From Massospora cicadina (lineage: Eukaryota; Entomophthoromycota; Entomophthoromycetes; Entomophthorales; Entomophthoraceae), in assembly GCA_022478985.1 (NCBI GenBank), contig JAKSZP010000161.1:100434-164433 (forward strand): DNA of 64,000 nt, given 5' to 3'. Positions 1 through 11,586 of this stretch are shown here, one piece after another. Within the stretch, counting starts at the first letter, position 1, and the number at the start of each line of letters is the position of its first letter. Under the pieces are notes generated by a model that was given only the letters and a program-made list of their open reading frames with translations, ran no database searches and was not told the DNA's origin. The position numbers and the translations under genes are program-made.

Positions 1-2030
1 GCCCCAGTTAATCAAACTCAATCAAATCAACGCAAGTATCCACGAATATGTGAAGTCGAAATCTAGGGCCAGAAGCGAGCAACTATCTAAGCGCCCATAT
101 TTTAACAATAGGTTTATTCATCTTATGGAGACTTGAACCTATTTCTCCAAACTTACCACCTTTAGGAGGAAAACAACTTGGCAGCAAGTGCTACCCTCTG
201 TCCTCCACTACCTCTTGCACGCCCTTAATCCTGCCCACAACTTCTAAGTGGTGGGGAAAATCAGAAAGTGAGAAATCTTCAGAGGGTAGGCTGTGACCCA
301 CCTCTCATTCACAACATGGGCTAGATTGCCCTTACTAATGAGTGTAAGTCTTGAGACGCACCCCTACAACTGGATTTGTAGCTTTCTATTTTCAGAAAAA
401 AGGGAAAAGCAAACCCCAGCTCTCACTCCTCTATGAGGGGGACATTGCTCATAACATTTGTGAACACTGTGTCTTTGCCCTCCCAGCAAAGGGGGCAAGG
501 TTACCATGTTCTGCGCCAACCCTTTTCTTGAGTTGAACTTGCTTCAAGGAGATTGTCACCTGTGCCAAAAAATTTGTCTTTAGGAACATGGTCACAGGTA
601 TCAGGCTAACAAACCCTCACGCCCACCTAGCCTCAAGATGCCACCAGCTAAGGAGCCTCTCTACCAACTTCATTTTCACCCTCCTAGATCACCCACACCA
701 CCAAAACAGTTCTGAGAAAAATTTGACCGTTGAAACAAGGAAAATAGTAATATAAAACTTTTCAGCTGTTCTTAGCCTCACCTTAATCTCAACTGCTCTC
801 AACCTCAAGCTGCATCTAATTAAATCAAAATATCTTTAGTTTTGGTCCCACCTATGAGTCTTTCCTCAGTACAAACTTTGTTTTTTAGCCTTGGATATGT
901 TTTCTGGCTCAGTCATGTTTGCTGCATAAATTCATGCATATGTTCCAACATGTTTCTTTTTTTAGGCTATTTGACTCAAAATAGAAATTTCAAGCCATTT
1001 TTCCTTAATTTTCCTCTCTTTTAAAATTTAAATCCACAGTCAAAACAACTATCACAGCCTAATCAGGAGGCTTTTACCCTAAAATAGGTGTAGGATAATA
1101 CAATTTTGCTGCCTAAAAAACAAAAAGGGTTTGCCAAATGGTGGGGCTATTGTTGTTTGATTTTTAAATTTTGCTAAAAATAAAATAAAATTCCCTAACA
1201 ATAATTCAAAAATTTTCTTCTTTTTACCTATGCAAAAAATAACTACTACAGTGGGCTCCAATTACTCGTCCTCCCCTCTCGATGGCCTGATAATTTCCTC
1301 CTTAGAATGAGCACTTCCCCTATCCATGGTCTTAAAGCAACCACTACTTGGGAGTATCAAGCCTTCTTTGTCATGCAGGCTACTTTCCTTACTGAAGGAT
1401 CTTCCCTCTCTATTGATACTGCTGAAGTCTCATAACCACTAATATCTGAGACATTGTCAAACTCCCAGCCCCTTCCTACACCTTGGAATGCCCAAGACAG
1501 ACCTGAGGTTGCCCTCATAACTACATTTAGTATGTTTGTGAAACCTTCAGTATGTTTTTGAACGTTTATTTTCCTCACATTTACTCTAAATCCTCACTTG
1601 ATAGATTCGTTGAATAGCTGTGCCCTTTGACATTATGGTTGTTCTCATGGCTCATCAATAACCCAAGTCTTCAGCTTAGTCTAACTTTTCTTATCCATTT
1701 TACTGGCAGTGAGGGTCACAACCACCCTCTTTGGGAACTTCTTGGTTCTATGGGGGAACAGCTTCCAGTTTAGGTGCAAGGTTTGTTCCTCAGGACTTAC
1801 AGTAGGGCTGATCTAGCTTAACGTGAATGGGTTTGAGATAACTGACCTATTTGGGTTAGGCTTACCACATCCTCAATTGGGTTGTAAGGCACATATATAA
1901 ATATCAGACTCAAATTCAACCACTTGACTCATTTGTACTCAAAAGGAGTTTATACTTTTTGAAAGGGCTCAATCCCCTTTTTGATGAATATGGCATTGAA
2001 TGGGAAAAAATTCTTAAGGCTGGTTGTAAG
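1..2030. other. Degenerate repeat debris, no gene recognised
   Basis: No convincing coding region is visible. Short stretches resemble the minus strand of family-A LTRs found later in the window: around 241-350 and 420-500 (similar to the LTR segment near 15025-15075), and around 1693-1805, which ends in CAGGACTTACA, the reverse complement of the family-A LTR start. These look like old, fragmentary LTR insertions. The segment between about 540 and 1690 shows nothing I can name. Confidence 0.45.
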
Positions 2031-2033
2031 AAA

Positions 2034-3450
2034 AGCGGCAGGTAAAGTTTAGACTGGTCTGCCATTTAGGATGCAGAAGCACCCAAAAGACAATTCAGAA
2101 TGCCAGGAGCTCTTCTACTTGAATGACGTTTAAATGTGCTGGGAAATAAGTAACACTTAGTACTGACGATCTATGAATGTAAAAAAATCTGGCAAGAAAC
2201 CAGACTGTTGCAGCTTAAGGCCAATGGGCCTGGGCATAGGAAGTTGTGAGATCAGGTTAAGTGTTTTGGTTTCTTCAATGGGGAAGTAAATACAACAACT
2301 TTAACAATTGTACAGCTTTTTATCTATAGTGGAGACAATTTAGTCCACAAAAAGCTAAGATCATGATGGAAAATTGCCTTGGGACTATGAAAGATTCCAT
2401 AAAGTTCTTGATACAATAGGCCCAATTGGTTGTATTGGGGACCAAAGTTATTAACATGACTGGGATAGCCCAGTTGATTATGGCCCAAGAGGTCACATTG
2501 CAGATGTCACGTAGGTTTGGCAAAGAAGAGTCTAGACTAAATTAAATAAATTAAAGTGCAAGAAAATTTTCACTAGATTCTAAAATAAGAGAATGACTAT
2601 CAATTTTTTCAGTGTGTTATGAATGTTTATATAGCCAATTGATTAAGGAATAGCTTAGGAAAGCATGGGATTGGGGCCCTTGAGATGTGACCTAGGCCAG
2701 CAAACTTTGTGCTAAGGTGAAACAAAATTATTTTATATTGACTTTTAAAGCATCAGTGGCAGGCTGAGTCATTGTCAGTTCATCCACAGATGCCCAAATT
2801 GTATATTTATTGCGGTTCCAATGATTTGAGCAACGGCATCTTGCCTGATAGACAATTAAAATCTCCCCAAGGCTACCCCACATAGGGGCAGTCTCAAGAG
2901 GTCAGAACAGGTTCAGGGCACCCAACCTGCCTGCGCCCAGTCACTCTGGCATCTGTTTGATCAGTTGAGATTTGTCAGACAAAGGTTTTGATTCTTTTGG
3001 GGAGAGTTCAGAAATAGCAGCAACTTTTACCAATGAACTGATGCCATCAGCAAGTTTTACTAAAAATTTGACACTGGACGCTTAATTCACTGGAAGTTCA
3101 TGCCCATTAAAGATTTTTTGTTGATGGTATGGTGCTGTTGGGCCTTGATGCTGAAGAATTGTTGCCATTGGACATATTTGACTCTTGCATCCCATGTGAG
3201 TACCAATTTTTCTTTATTTTGACACAAATTTACTTGATTCTCAGTGCCAATTCATCTAAAGCTAATACTGAAACAGGGGGCGGGTCCTCAAAGGGTAAGC
3301 TGTTACCCATTGCTCGTCCACCACATGGGCAAGGTCACCCTGAAAGATTAGAGGGGCAGCTGGCCTTCTCTGACCTTTTTTGTATGGGAAAGGGAATGCC
3401 ACCCAGTCCAAATGGAGGGGGCGCTCCCTCAGACCTCACTGGTTATGGCC
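2034..3450 (-). repeat. Degenerate family-A LTR (minus strand)
   Basis: Weak but collinear similarity to the minus-strand LTRs of NA-1. The sequence near 2040-2110 matches the LTR 3' end (GTTTAGACTGGTCTGCC, AGAAGCACCCAAA, CAGAATGCCAG). 2590-2625 matches the promoter-proximal part (ATCAATTTTTTCAGTGTG). 2870-2960 matches the part containing CTACCCCACATAGGGG, and 3300-3350 matches the segment around GTTACCCA. Order and orientation agree. This is an old copy, and its outer edge near 3450-3550 is uncertain. Confidence 0.55.
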
Positions 3451-3553
3451 TCTAGCTTCCACTACCTCCTTGCACAACCCCTTAATCCTCTCCAACAACT
3501 CCTTGGTAGCAGGAAAGACTGGAAGAGAGGAAGTCTTAATTAGATAGTCTTTG

Positions 3554-4132
3554 TGTAACAATCAAGTTTGCCTTGATTGTTACATTTCAACTTGAATTTA
3601 GATTTTCTGAATTCGAGTCAAATTGTTTAAGAGGACTTTTAATTTGGTCATTTTGGGCGCTGTGTTGTGCCTCATCCAAATTGTAGATTAGGCTCATACA
3701 AGCTTAATCAATGATTTGGGTGTTGCCCCAAAAGGGCAGCCTTTAAAAGGCCTACCTGCCAATTCTGAAGCTCACTTCGAAATCTTACCCCTAGCTTTCA
3801 CTCCTGGGGAGCATTTTCAGTTGCTCCCCAGATGAGCTCTGTTTGGCAGTCACTTTTTATATCCAGAATAAAAATAAAGGTTGTTTTTGGGTTAGCATAC
3901 CTCACTTACCTGTTAGCCTTTTTTGGGTATCCAGTTTTGAGGAGCTAATGCGTGGTTGAGTCAGACCAACAACAATAGAGGCCTTGCATAACTACTTGGT
4001 GTAGGAATGTTTGGCACTGTTGGTGCCTCAAACCTCTCCCTACTCGAAGTTAGTCTGCTTTGGTGCTGTTGCCTGATCCAATGAATTATTTATTATATGA
4101 TGGTCAGAAACTGGTATTTTCTGACTGTTACA
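3554..4132 (+). repeat. TRIM-1 5' LTR
   Basis: 579 bp, TGTAACA to TGTTACA. It contains a TTTAAAAG TATA-like box near 3749 and AATAAA signals near 3867 (CAGAATAAAAATAAAGG). It aligns with 4723-5303 over its full length; shared blocks include CCTCATCCAAATTGTAGATTA and CTCCTGGGGAGCATT. Confidence 0.87.
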
Positions 4133-4722
4133 TAATTTTGAAGTCAAATGTGCACTGCACGCCTCTGATCCCCAGTTTGGATGACCTCAGTGGTCACTTG
4201 GTCCCAGTTGTCAAGGAACCAGCACCAGTGGGAGCCAGTGACTGATGGCCAACCCTGGACCCAAAGTGACCATCAGCAAAAATTCCTGGTGGGGCCTCCC
4301 TCTCACCAGGGATTCAGTTGGCACTGAGGGGACCTCTCTCACAGGGCTCCCTCACCAACGGATGGTCCACCTGAAAAAGGGATGGCCATCCAGCCGTGCC
4401 GAACTGTGCACCCCTCTTGCACTTCTGTCAGAGAAAACGCCTTCCTGGTTGGGATGGGAAGACCATCACCAACAGGAGCCTGGGAGGGGGGCGCAACACA
4501 GCCTTGTGCTGGGTGTGCATCCTCATGCTGGGTGAGCTAATTCCAGCAGCCCAGTCCTGATTCACTTTTGCCATTTATCTTTTCTCCTTGAAGGGCCTGA
4601 GGTTTCTCCAGGCTAATTTTTCTGGGGCTCAAGGTAACTCGCCCCAGAAAGACCTCGTTGTGGTGGCTTTCCACTGTGGGGCCCCTCTTCAGGGGAGGGG
4701 CCCTTCTCTAGCGGGGGGGTAA
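4133..4722 (+). other. TRIM-1 internal region
   Basis: 590 bp, clearly richer in G+C than the surrounding DNA. One 96-codon frame (4245-4535) is open but matches no retroelement domain I know. The last 60 bp (GTGGGGCCCCTCTTCAGGGG and onward) resemble the tail that follows the chromodomain in RLG-A and RLG-B, so this is probably a deletion derivative of a Ty3/gypsy element. The parent is inferred from that tail only. Confidence 0.5.
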
Positions 4723-5303
4723 TATAATTATTGAGTTTGTCTCAATTAGTGCATTTTGACTAAAATTCAGATTTTACATATCTGAGTTAAATCATTTAAA
4801 ATGATTTTTGGTTTGGTCGGTTTTGGGCGCTGGGTTGTGCCTCATCCAAATTGTAGATTATACTGATACAAGCCTAATCAATGATTTGGGTGTTGTCCCC
4901 AAAAGGCAGCCTATATAGGGCACACCCACCAATTACAAAGCTCACACCATAATTCTACCCTTATCTTTCCCTCCTGGGGAGCATTGTTGGTTGCTCCCCA
5001 GATGAGCTCTGTTCAGCAGGCCCTATTTATAAAAAAACTAAAAATAAAGGTTGTTTTGGGTTAGCATACCCCACTTACCTGTTGTTCTTTTTCAGGTGTC
5101 CAGTTTTGAGGAGCTTTTGCATGGTTGGGTTGGACCAACCACAATAGAGACTTTGCATAAATAACTTGTAGTAGGAATTCTTGGTGCTGTTGGTGCCCCT
5201 AGCCTCTCCCTACTCAAAGTTAGGCATGCTTTGGTGCTTCTTGGTGCACCAAAGAATTATATATTATATGGCAGTTGGAACTGGGATTTTTCTGACTGTT
5301 ACA
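4723..5303 (+). repeat. TRIM-1 3' LTR
   Basis: 581 bp partner of 3554-4132. It carries a clear CTATATAGGG TATA box near 4911. The first bases are mutated (TATAATT for TGTAACA); the 3' end CTGACTGTTACA is intact. Confidence 0.87.
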
Positions 5304-5309
5304 CTATGA

Positions 5310-5447
5310 CCTATTGCTTATTCACTACTTGAAATAAGTTGCCCTTGCTGGTGAAGGTACAACTGCCTTTTTAGGGTCCTTCTTGGTTCTGTAGGGGTAC
5401 TCCTTCCTGTTCAAGAATAGGAAGTGATACCCAGGACTTACACTCCT
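5310..5447 (-). repeat. Fragment of a family-A LTR start (minus strand)
   Basis: TTCTTGGTTCTGTAGGGG and the terminal CCCAGGACTTACA match the reverse complement of the family-A LTR beginning (TGTAAGTCC...). It is probably the remnant of a second old LTR next to TRIM-1. The 110 bp up to 5553 show nothing further. Confidence 0.5.
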
Positions 5448-5558
5448 TTCCAATAATCTATCTATCATATCATTATCATATATGGGATATACAATTGGCA
5501 CTTGTGGCCAAGAAATTAGACTATGAGCATTTCCATCACAAGGGTATGGTATAAAAAC

Positions 5559-6987
5559 TGTAAGTACTGGGGAACGTCCCCTGGGCGTTGATCAGGCCAT
5601 TTTCCCATTCCTGAGCAAGAAGGCACCTAAGAGGATGGTGGTACCCCTCGTTACTCAGGGCGATCTCGCTCACATAGTAGATGAGCGCTGGGTCATGGCT
5701 CTTCCGCTTCGAATTCCATCCCCAGTACCCATACTCACCTTGGTAGAACTGTTATGGGGAATCAGTGAAATCTGCGCTGAGATCGTCAAATTGAAATCAA
5801 TTGGAACTAATTTGAGTGGTAATCTGCCCAATGTTTGAATCCCAAAGGGCCAGAAAGTATGAAGACTGAGTTATTAGCTGGAATGCCTGATGGGTTCAAT
5901 TCAATTAACACGCTGATCAAACAAATCACCTCCCTACCAAAGTCATCAGGGATCATCCCTGATGGGCAAATGAAAGCATCAGACATCATTGATGAGGTCC
6001 GAAGCCCCCTGTTGACAATTCAGGTGTTGTGGCCAATGCGATGCCACTGACCAAACAAATGGCTCAGCGACCAAGTGTAGGTGGGTTGGGCGTCCCAAAC
6101 ATGTTCCCAACCAAATGGACCCGCCCCTATGTGGGGTGGCCTTGGGGGATTCTGCCACTCGTCAGGCCAAATGCCGTTGCACCAACCATCAAAACAAAGC
6201 CAAGTCTCTGTTCAGACATTTGAGGTCAAACTGGCAGCGACTTGGCCCACCACCAAATTTTTGATGACAGTTCCCAGGGAACTAATCCACCCATTCCCAA
6301 AATAATTCGCTGGTTAGGTCAAAATTGAGGGTCCCAATCCTGGTTTATCACTACCCCAATTGAACCACTATTTAATCAGTTGCATTGCACTGAGAAAATT
6401 GTTGGTCGATTTTCTTCCTTTCCTTTTAATAAAAATTTTGCCCAAAAAAAACAATCACCTTTTTATTGTATTGCTCATTCTGACCGCATCCCTGATGGCA
6501 TTTCCTTGGTGTCCTGTCAGTCCATATACCGGATGGGCTCTACTAGTACTTGTGGTCACTATGGCCCCCTCCGTCATTTATTGGATTCAGTGAGTCAGAT
6601 ATTTTTGGCACTATAACCCTGCTATCAGAAACTTCCGGCAACAGTACATGGGGATCTTGTGGCCTTACATTCTCCAACTGCAGAGAGAATCCATCTCCTT
6701 GCCTCCACGGTTGAAATGACCCCATATGCCAATGAACTTATTGAAACTTTTTTGTGATCCCACCCCCTGCAGCAAGGCCCCCTGAGTCAGGGGTGGGCAA
6801 ATTGTGGTTCATCATCAGGATCATACTCACTGTTGTTCTACACCAACAATTCATCATTTCACAATGATTGGCTCCATATATAACATCGTTTGGTTGGCAA
6901 TTCCTCTGGCATTCTGGCTTGCTTTTTGGGTACTTATGCATCCTGACTGGCAGGCCAGTCTAAGCTTCTTCTGCTATTTCCATGACA
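5559..6987 (+). repeat. RLG-A 5' LTR
   Basis: 1429 bp, TGTAAGT to CATGACA. It aligns throughout with the split 3' LTR. Its first 280 bp hold an open frame (5560-5838) that matches the LTR-embedded frame seen downstream of the chromodomain at 11362 and 37875. It is 310 bp longer than the RLG-B LTR, mostly through extra sequence at 6480-6800. Confidence 0.93.
6369..6411 (+). promoter_or_regulatory. LTR core promoter and predicted RNA start (family A)
   Basis: TATTTAAT (6369-6376) is followed 32 bp later by GTTGGTCGATT (6401-6411). The complement of this 11-mer, with one mismatch, is the sequence just inside the 5' LTR (6989-6999). A TATA box about 30 bp upstream makes 6401 a natural transcription start, as expected if the RNA 5' end primes reverse transcription. 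The start site is inferred from sequence. Confidence 0.65.
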
Positions 6988-6988
6988 T

Positions 6989-6999
6989 AATTGACCAAC
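6989..6999 (+). other. Self-priming-type primer-binding site of RLG-A
   Basis: AATTGACCAAC, one base after the LTR end. Its reverse complement GTTGGTCAATT is identical to the predicted RNA start of the same family in RLG-B (33959-33969) and 10/11 to RLG-A's own (6401). No TGG-type tRNA site is present. This is the arrangement known from Tf1/sushi retrotransposons, whose RNA 5' end folds back as the primer. Confidence 0.7.
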
Positions 7000-7730
7000 C
7001 ATTATTTCCAGCCACTTCCGCCTTGTTCTTTGAAACTGGGCGCAGCAGTGATTACCCTTTATTAAATGAATGTGCAATCAGTAGTTTGCTGTTTGTTGTT
7101 TGTTTGGTCACTTTCCAATCTTGGGAAAAGTATTCGCTCTACCTTTGGGAATCTTCTTTAATCCACCCAAGCTGCGCGGATTGCAGCTCCTCCTCCTTCC
7201 ACTAGCTTAGAAGGAAGCTTGGTGACCCTTCCCGGGAGATCGCCAATAAAGTCCTTAATGATCTCGCTGAGGTGCAAATGCATACAGCAATTGAGCTTAA
7301 TAATGCTTCCACATTATCTCATGCCCAACAAGGGCTTGCATTGTTAGACGCTGTGGATGGGGATGCCCACCATTGGGTTAGAGGCCTTTTGCGTTCTTCC
7401 TCACAAACAGGAGACCCCACCCCTAGATGGCTGTCATGTCAGCTGCCCTGAAACCCCCTGTGTCACAATTGGACCACCTATTTAGACTGATCTATGCCAT
7501 GGCCAAATCCCCTAGTCTGGTTTCTTTGATTTCTACCTTCCATGAACTGGCCCCGCATTGGGTCTCTCTACTGATATGCTTTAGACAGTCTTTAGATCAG
7601 GCTTGGATTCAGGTTCTGCTCATCATGAGGTCAGGTCCACCGTCCAAGGATCAGTAGATCAAATATGTGCCACCGCGACCACCATTAATGCCTTCCCCCG
7701 CCATGTTACCCATTATCAAAGAGGAATTTT
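7000..7730 (+). pseudogene. RLG-A gag region, decayed
   Basis: This stretch lies between the primer site and the protease, where Gag belongs. Readable fragments in shifting frames include a 7205-7440 segment (VLNDLAEVQMHTAIELNNAS) that looks helical and capsid-like. No zinc knuckle is visible. The assignment rests on position and on similarity to the equivalent segment of RLG-B and NA-1, not on a recognised Gag domain. Confidence 0.45.
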
Positions 7731-8560
7731 ATGATTGGGTTACCCAAAGTAGACGCAGATGACGCGCTTACCTCTGAACTAGCAGTAGATCTAGGTATTA
7801 ACCCTGCCATAGCCCCCATGTTCGAGTTGGCTGGTACAGAGTTACCTATAAATGAATCTTTTAAGGCCCATATGGAGGAAGTCGTTTCCCCTGCCCTTGT
7901 ACTCCCAATTTACGCTCTGGCAAAAGCCCCCAACCTTACCCCCAATTTGCCAGTTATTTCTTCAGTTGTAAAAGAATTGGTCAATTCTTCCGATAAACAA
8001 AACTTCGCTTATTTTCAATTGCCTATGAAGATCAGTGTTGGCTCGCATCATGTCTCCTTTGAGGCCCTGGTAAATACTGGAGCTGCAGGGAACTTCATGA
8101 GTGTTGAGTTGGCTCAACAATTAGAACTGGAAATGGATGCAGGTCCCTCAGTGATGGTGGCTTCATCTGCTTCCCAGACCTTGTATGTCATTCGCTGACT
8201 GGTACCTTTTTCAATCAACCAGTTCAACTTCTGCAATCATTTTTCGTCCATGCCAAACTTAGTGTTTCCGGTGATCTTAGGTGTGGGGTGGTGGCTCCAA
8301 CAACATGTTAAGATTCACTTGGAGTCTCTTATATTGTCATTTACCAACGATCATCTGGAGGGAGAATTTCCTTTGATTGACACCCTTAAGAAGACACAAG
8401 GAACCAATTCTATTACTTCCCTAGTCACTTCTGCATGCATCCCAGCCAATTTTCATAAGAGTTTAATCTGCTATCAAAGAATCTTCAACTTGGAAAAGGC
8501 GGATCACCTGCCCCCGCACACTAGGTTCAATTGTGGGTTTTTAAGACTGTGGAGTTGGTG
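7731..8560 (+). pseudogene. RLG-A aspartic protease
   Basis: An open frame of 155 codons (7731-8198) and a second frame (8250-8561) together cover the linker and retropepsin-like protease, which would cut the Gag-Pol polyprotein. The catalytic region reads FEALVNTGAAGNFMS: the family triad DTG is NTG here, an Asp-to-Asn change expected to abolish activity. RLG-B keeps DTG in the same place (near 34585). The C-terminal protease signature VILGVGWW lies at about 8265-8292. A frameshift separates the two halves. Confidence 0.8.
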
Positions 8561-8589
8561 ATCATCAATTGTCTGTTGTATCTCCATAC

Positions 8590-9780
8590 AGTGGGGGAAG
8601 AGATTTGCACTTAATACCTGGTTGGACGATATTCTGAAAAAGGGTGGTTGTTCAAGGAGACCTTGCCCATCACCTCCCCCATCATCTTCGCTAAAAAAGT
8701 GGATGGTTCTCTCCATCCCTGCGTGGATTATGGCCACTTAAATAAAATAATGGTTTCTGATCCCTACCCCTTTCCTCTGGAGCAGATGATCAGCCAGGAA
8801 ATCGCCAAATCCCGTGTGTTCTCTAAGCTGGATCTGGTCAACGCCTTCATCCAAATTTGGATAATGAAAGGGCAGGAATGGTTAACAGCAATCTGGATGA
8901 AGCGCAGCATTTTCCAATTACGTGTAATGCCCTTCAGGCTGAAGAATGCTCCAGCTACATTTCAATGTATGATTGACAATGTACTGGGTGACCTCCAGTT
9001 TACCTGTGCAGTTGCATACATTGATGATATCCTGGTTCACTCCCTGACTCCCGAACAACATGCTACTGACTTGGAAGTAGTGGTGGCCGCCTTGCATAAA
9101 GCAGGCTTTTTCATCAAGACTTCCAAGTGCGAGTTTTATAAGGAGGAGGTTATCTTCCTTAGGAACCTCATTATCAAAGATGGTTATGCAATCCCTCCCA
9201 ACAAGTTAGATGAAATCTGAGAATGGCTAACCCTGACCACACAGAAACAACTTTGGAGCTTCTTGGGAACTATCATATTCCTAAAAATTTTCCTCAGCAC
9301 TTTCCCAGCTGGCTGCACTGCTCCACCCCCTTACAGGGAAAAACATACCATTTCACTGGATGCCCGAATGCCAGCAGGCATTTGAAGCGATCAAAGAGGT
9401 GTTCATATCTCCACCCATTTTGAAGCACGCCAATCCCACTAAGCCATATGTTGTTGCATGTGATGCCTCATCGGTAGCAGTGGGAGCGGTGCTGCTTCAG
9501 GACACATTGATTTAGAACACCTGGTCACTTACTTTTCCAGGAAGTTCACAGCCACAGAGCAGTCTTGGGCCATATACAACAAGAAATTGGCAGCTGTTGC
9601 TTGGGCATTAACTCATTGGGGGTATCTGTTGCAGGGTGCTCAACATGAATTAAGGTCCGCACAGATCACCAGGCCCTAGCATATTTTTGCAAACCCCAAA
9701 AATTGGTGCATTGGCAAGCCCAACCTATTGGGATCTGTGCAGTTTTAACTTTAAATACAAATTTGTAAAAGGTGCGCTCA
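8590..9780 (+). pseudogene. RLG-A reverse transcriptase and RNase H
   Basis: 8648-9220 is a 190-codon frame covering RT fingers and palm: PIIFAKKVDGSLHPCVDYGHL, then FSKLDLVNAF, then the catalytic AYIDDILVHS with both aspartates intact. RT thumb and the connection follow in other frames from 9230 (TTQKQLWSFLG). RNase H fragments appear at about 9440-9780 (VACDASSVAVGAVLLQ). The change of frame at 9220 and the stops in RNase H make this a pseudogene. It would have copied element RNA into DNA in cytoplasmic particles. Confidence 0.88.
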
Positions 9781-10079
9781 ATGTACTTCCCAATTTTCTA
9801 AGCTGCAGCCCCACCCACTGTTCCTCAGACCCAGAGGAAATGGACCTCATTACCATGATTCCTGCCACCCAAATCCTGTCGATTGTTCCCCCATCATTTC
9901 ATCTGTCACTTCGGCTCCTGACGCCCCACTAGTGGCTCAGTTTTTAGCCAGTCAAATGGCCTGCCCTGAGGGCGTGGAGTTGGTTGAGCAGTTGGCTCAC
10001 CCAAGTCACAAGCCCCCTATACTCCTTAGAGGAGGGACTCATTTACTTTCAGTCTCACATCTGGGTTCCCCCCTATAGA

Positions 10080-11340
10080 TTGGGGGTATTCCATCCACAT
10101 CATGATCTACCACGGTTGGACATCCTGGTAACAAAAAATGCATCGATTTGATCAAGAGGATCTTCAATTGGGTGGGTCTGACAAAGAGGTTCCAGCCTGG
10201 ATCGCCAATTATGTTACTTGCACCAGGGCTAAGTCAGACTGCTCTGGTAAAAATGGCCTCCTGCACCCCTAACAGCAGGCGGAGGGCCCATGGACATTGG
10301 TGTCCATGGACTTTATCATCAAACTCCCCTGTTCTAATGGGTTCACAGTGGTGATGGTAGTGGTGGATTGCTTTACGAAAATTTTCCTTTTTATACCTTG
10401 TACTTACATGATTACATCAGAAGAAACTGCCCGCCTTTTCGTACGCCATGTGTTTTTGATGTTTGGTCTCCCACAGGAGATCATCAGTGACCATGGCTCA
10501 CAGTTCACCACGCGATTCTGGAGTGAAATCCTATCAATCCTGAAAATATCCCCCTGTTGCTCCACGGCGTATCATATTCAGTATGATGGACAGACTGAGC
10601 GGGTCAATCAAGTCCTTTAACAGTACCTGCATTTCTATGCTGCAGCCGCAGTATACCTGGGCCAATGACCTTCCTCTCACTCAATTCGCTTATAATAACA
10701 GGACCCATGCGTCCACGGGGTTTTTCCCCTACAAAGCAACGTTGGGTTATAATCCTTCTTTTTTGGTCAGGCCATGCTTGCAGCCTGAGGTTCAAGCTGC
10801 CGCAGACCACGCTGCCCATATCAGATTGACTGAAGCCTTAGTGCGGGAACACCTCACCAAAGCCATAGATGACTACAAGCAGTTTGCAGATCATAAGCAT
10901 CTTTTGGGTCACGATGTTATGGTGGGCTCCTACGTCATGCTTGATACCCATCACTTAAGAATTCAGGCCCCTTCCCATAAATTCACTAGTAAATGCTTGA
11001 GCCCTCATTTGGTGGAGGAAGTATTGGGTAATGGGGCGTTCTGGTTGAAGCTCCATGCGCATTGGAAGCAGCATCCTGTTTTCCATGTTTCTCAGCTGTC
11101 GCCCTTCAAGGGTGCAATCCCCTTGGAACTGGAACTGATCATCATCAAAAATGGGGAAGAAGCCGAGGTAGAGGCTATCCTGGCATCCCAGAAATCGCGA
11201 CGTTCTGTACAATATCTCGTGGCCTGAGAAAGGTTATCCAGCCTACAAAAACAGTTGGGTCAAGGTGCACGATTGCATGAATTGCATGGACCTGGTTGAA
11301 AAGTTCCACATATCTCCCCCTGAAGCTCCCCCCCCCCCCC
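10080..11340 (+). pseudogene. RLG-A integrase with chromodomain
   Basis: The zinc-binding segment (10080-10250, ...YVTCTRAK) is followed by the catalytic core: MDFIIKLPCSNGF (first Asp), EIISDHGSQF (second Asp) and DGQTERVNQ (Glu) in 10297-10620. The frame then shifts to 10583-11227, which holds the C-terminal DNA-binding part and FHVSQLSPFKG. The chromodomain follows at 11160-11335 (RRSVQYLVA, then frame-broken). Chromodomains bind histone tails and steer integration in chromoviruses. D, D and E are readable, but the frames are broken. Confidence 0.87.
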
Positions 11341-11361
11341 CAAAAAAAAGTTGCAACAATT

Positions 11362-11586
11362 ATGGCAATCAAGTTACCTAAGGCGCACAAGAATGTGGCT
11401 CTTGTGAAATTTCCTGGTGGTGGGGCCCTTCCTTTGGAAAAAGGAAAAGGTAATGTAAGTCCTAGGAAAAGTCCTCTGTGCATTGAACGGGCCATCCTCC
11501 CATTCCTGAGCAAGAAGGCACTGAAGATGATGGCGGTACCCCTCATTACTCAGGGCGATCTCACTCACATAGTTTATGATTGCTGA
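11362..11586 (+). CDS. LTR-spanning accessory frame, RLG-A copy (truncated)
   Basis: Starts at an ATG just after the chromodomain, in a different frame from it. It begins MAIKLPKAHKN, runs through the PPT (encoding LEKGKGNVS) and enters the 3' LTR at 11454; a TGA stops it at 11584-11586. Related copies are at 37875-38165 (RLG-B), 5560-5838 (5' LTR part) and, in another family, 53604-53870. The function is unknown. I list it as a CDS because the amino-acid sequence is conserved between copies, not because expression is shown. Confidence 0.45.
   Translation: MAIKLPKAHKNVALVKFPGGGALPLEKGKGNVSPRKSPLCIERAILPFLSKKALKMMAVPLITQGDLTHIVYDC

Larger units (their letters stand above)
3554..5303 (+). mobile_element. 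TRIM-1, short non-autonomous LTR retrotransposon
   Basis: Two direct repeats of about 580 bp (3554-4132 and 4723-5303) enclose 590 bp. The outer ends are TGTAACA and TGTTACA, a proper LTR inverted end pair, although the 3' copy starts with the mutated TATAATT. The flanking 5-mers are CTTTG (3549-3553) and CTATG (5304-5308), a target-site duplication with one mismatch. A G-rich purine tract ending GGGGGTAA abuts the 3' LTR, the same PPT-to-LTR junction (GGGTAA then TG) seen in the other elements here. The internal part has no recognisable gag or pol, so replication would have to use proteins of another element. Confidence 0.85.

Noticed and set aside
3129..3455. 108-codon frame as a gene
   Set aside because: It lies in a degenerate minus-strand LTR and shows no conserved protein features.
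6804..7205. 133-codon frame overlapping the RLG-A 5' LTR end
   Set aside because: It crosses the LTR and the primer site, is not conserved as protein in the other family-A LTRs, and ends in the gag region out of context.
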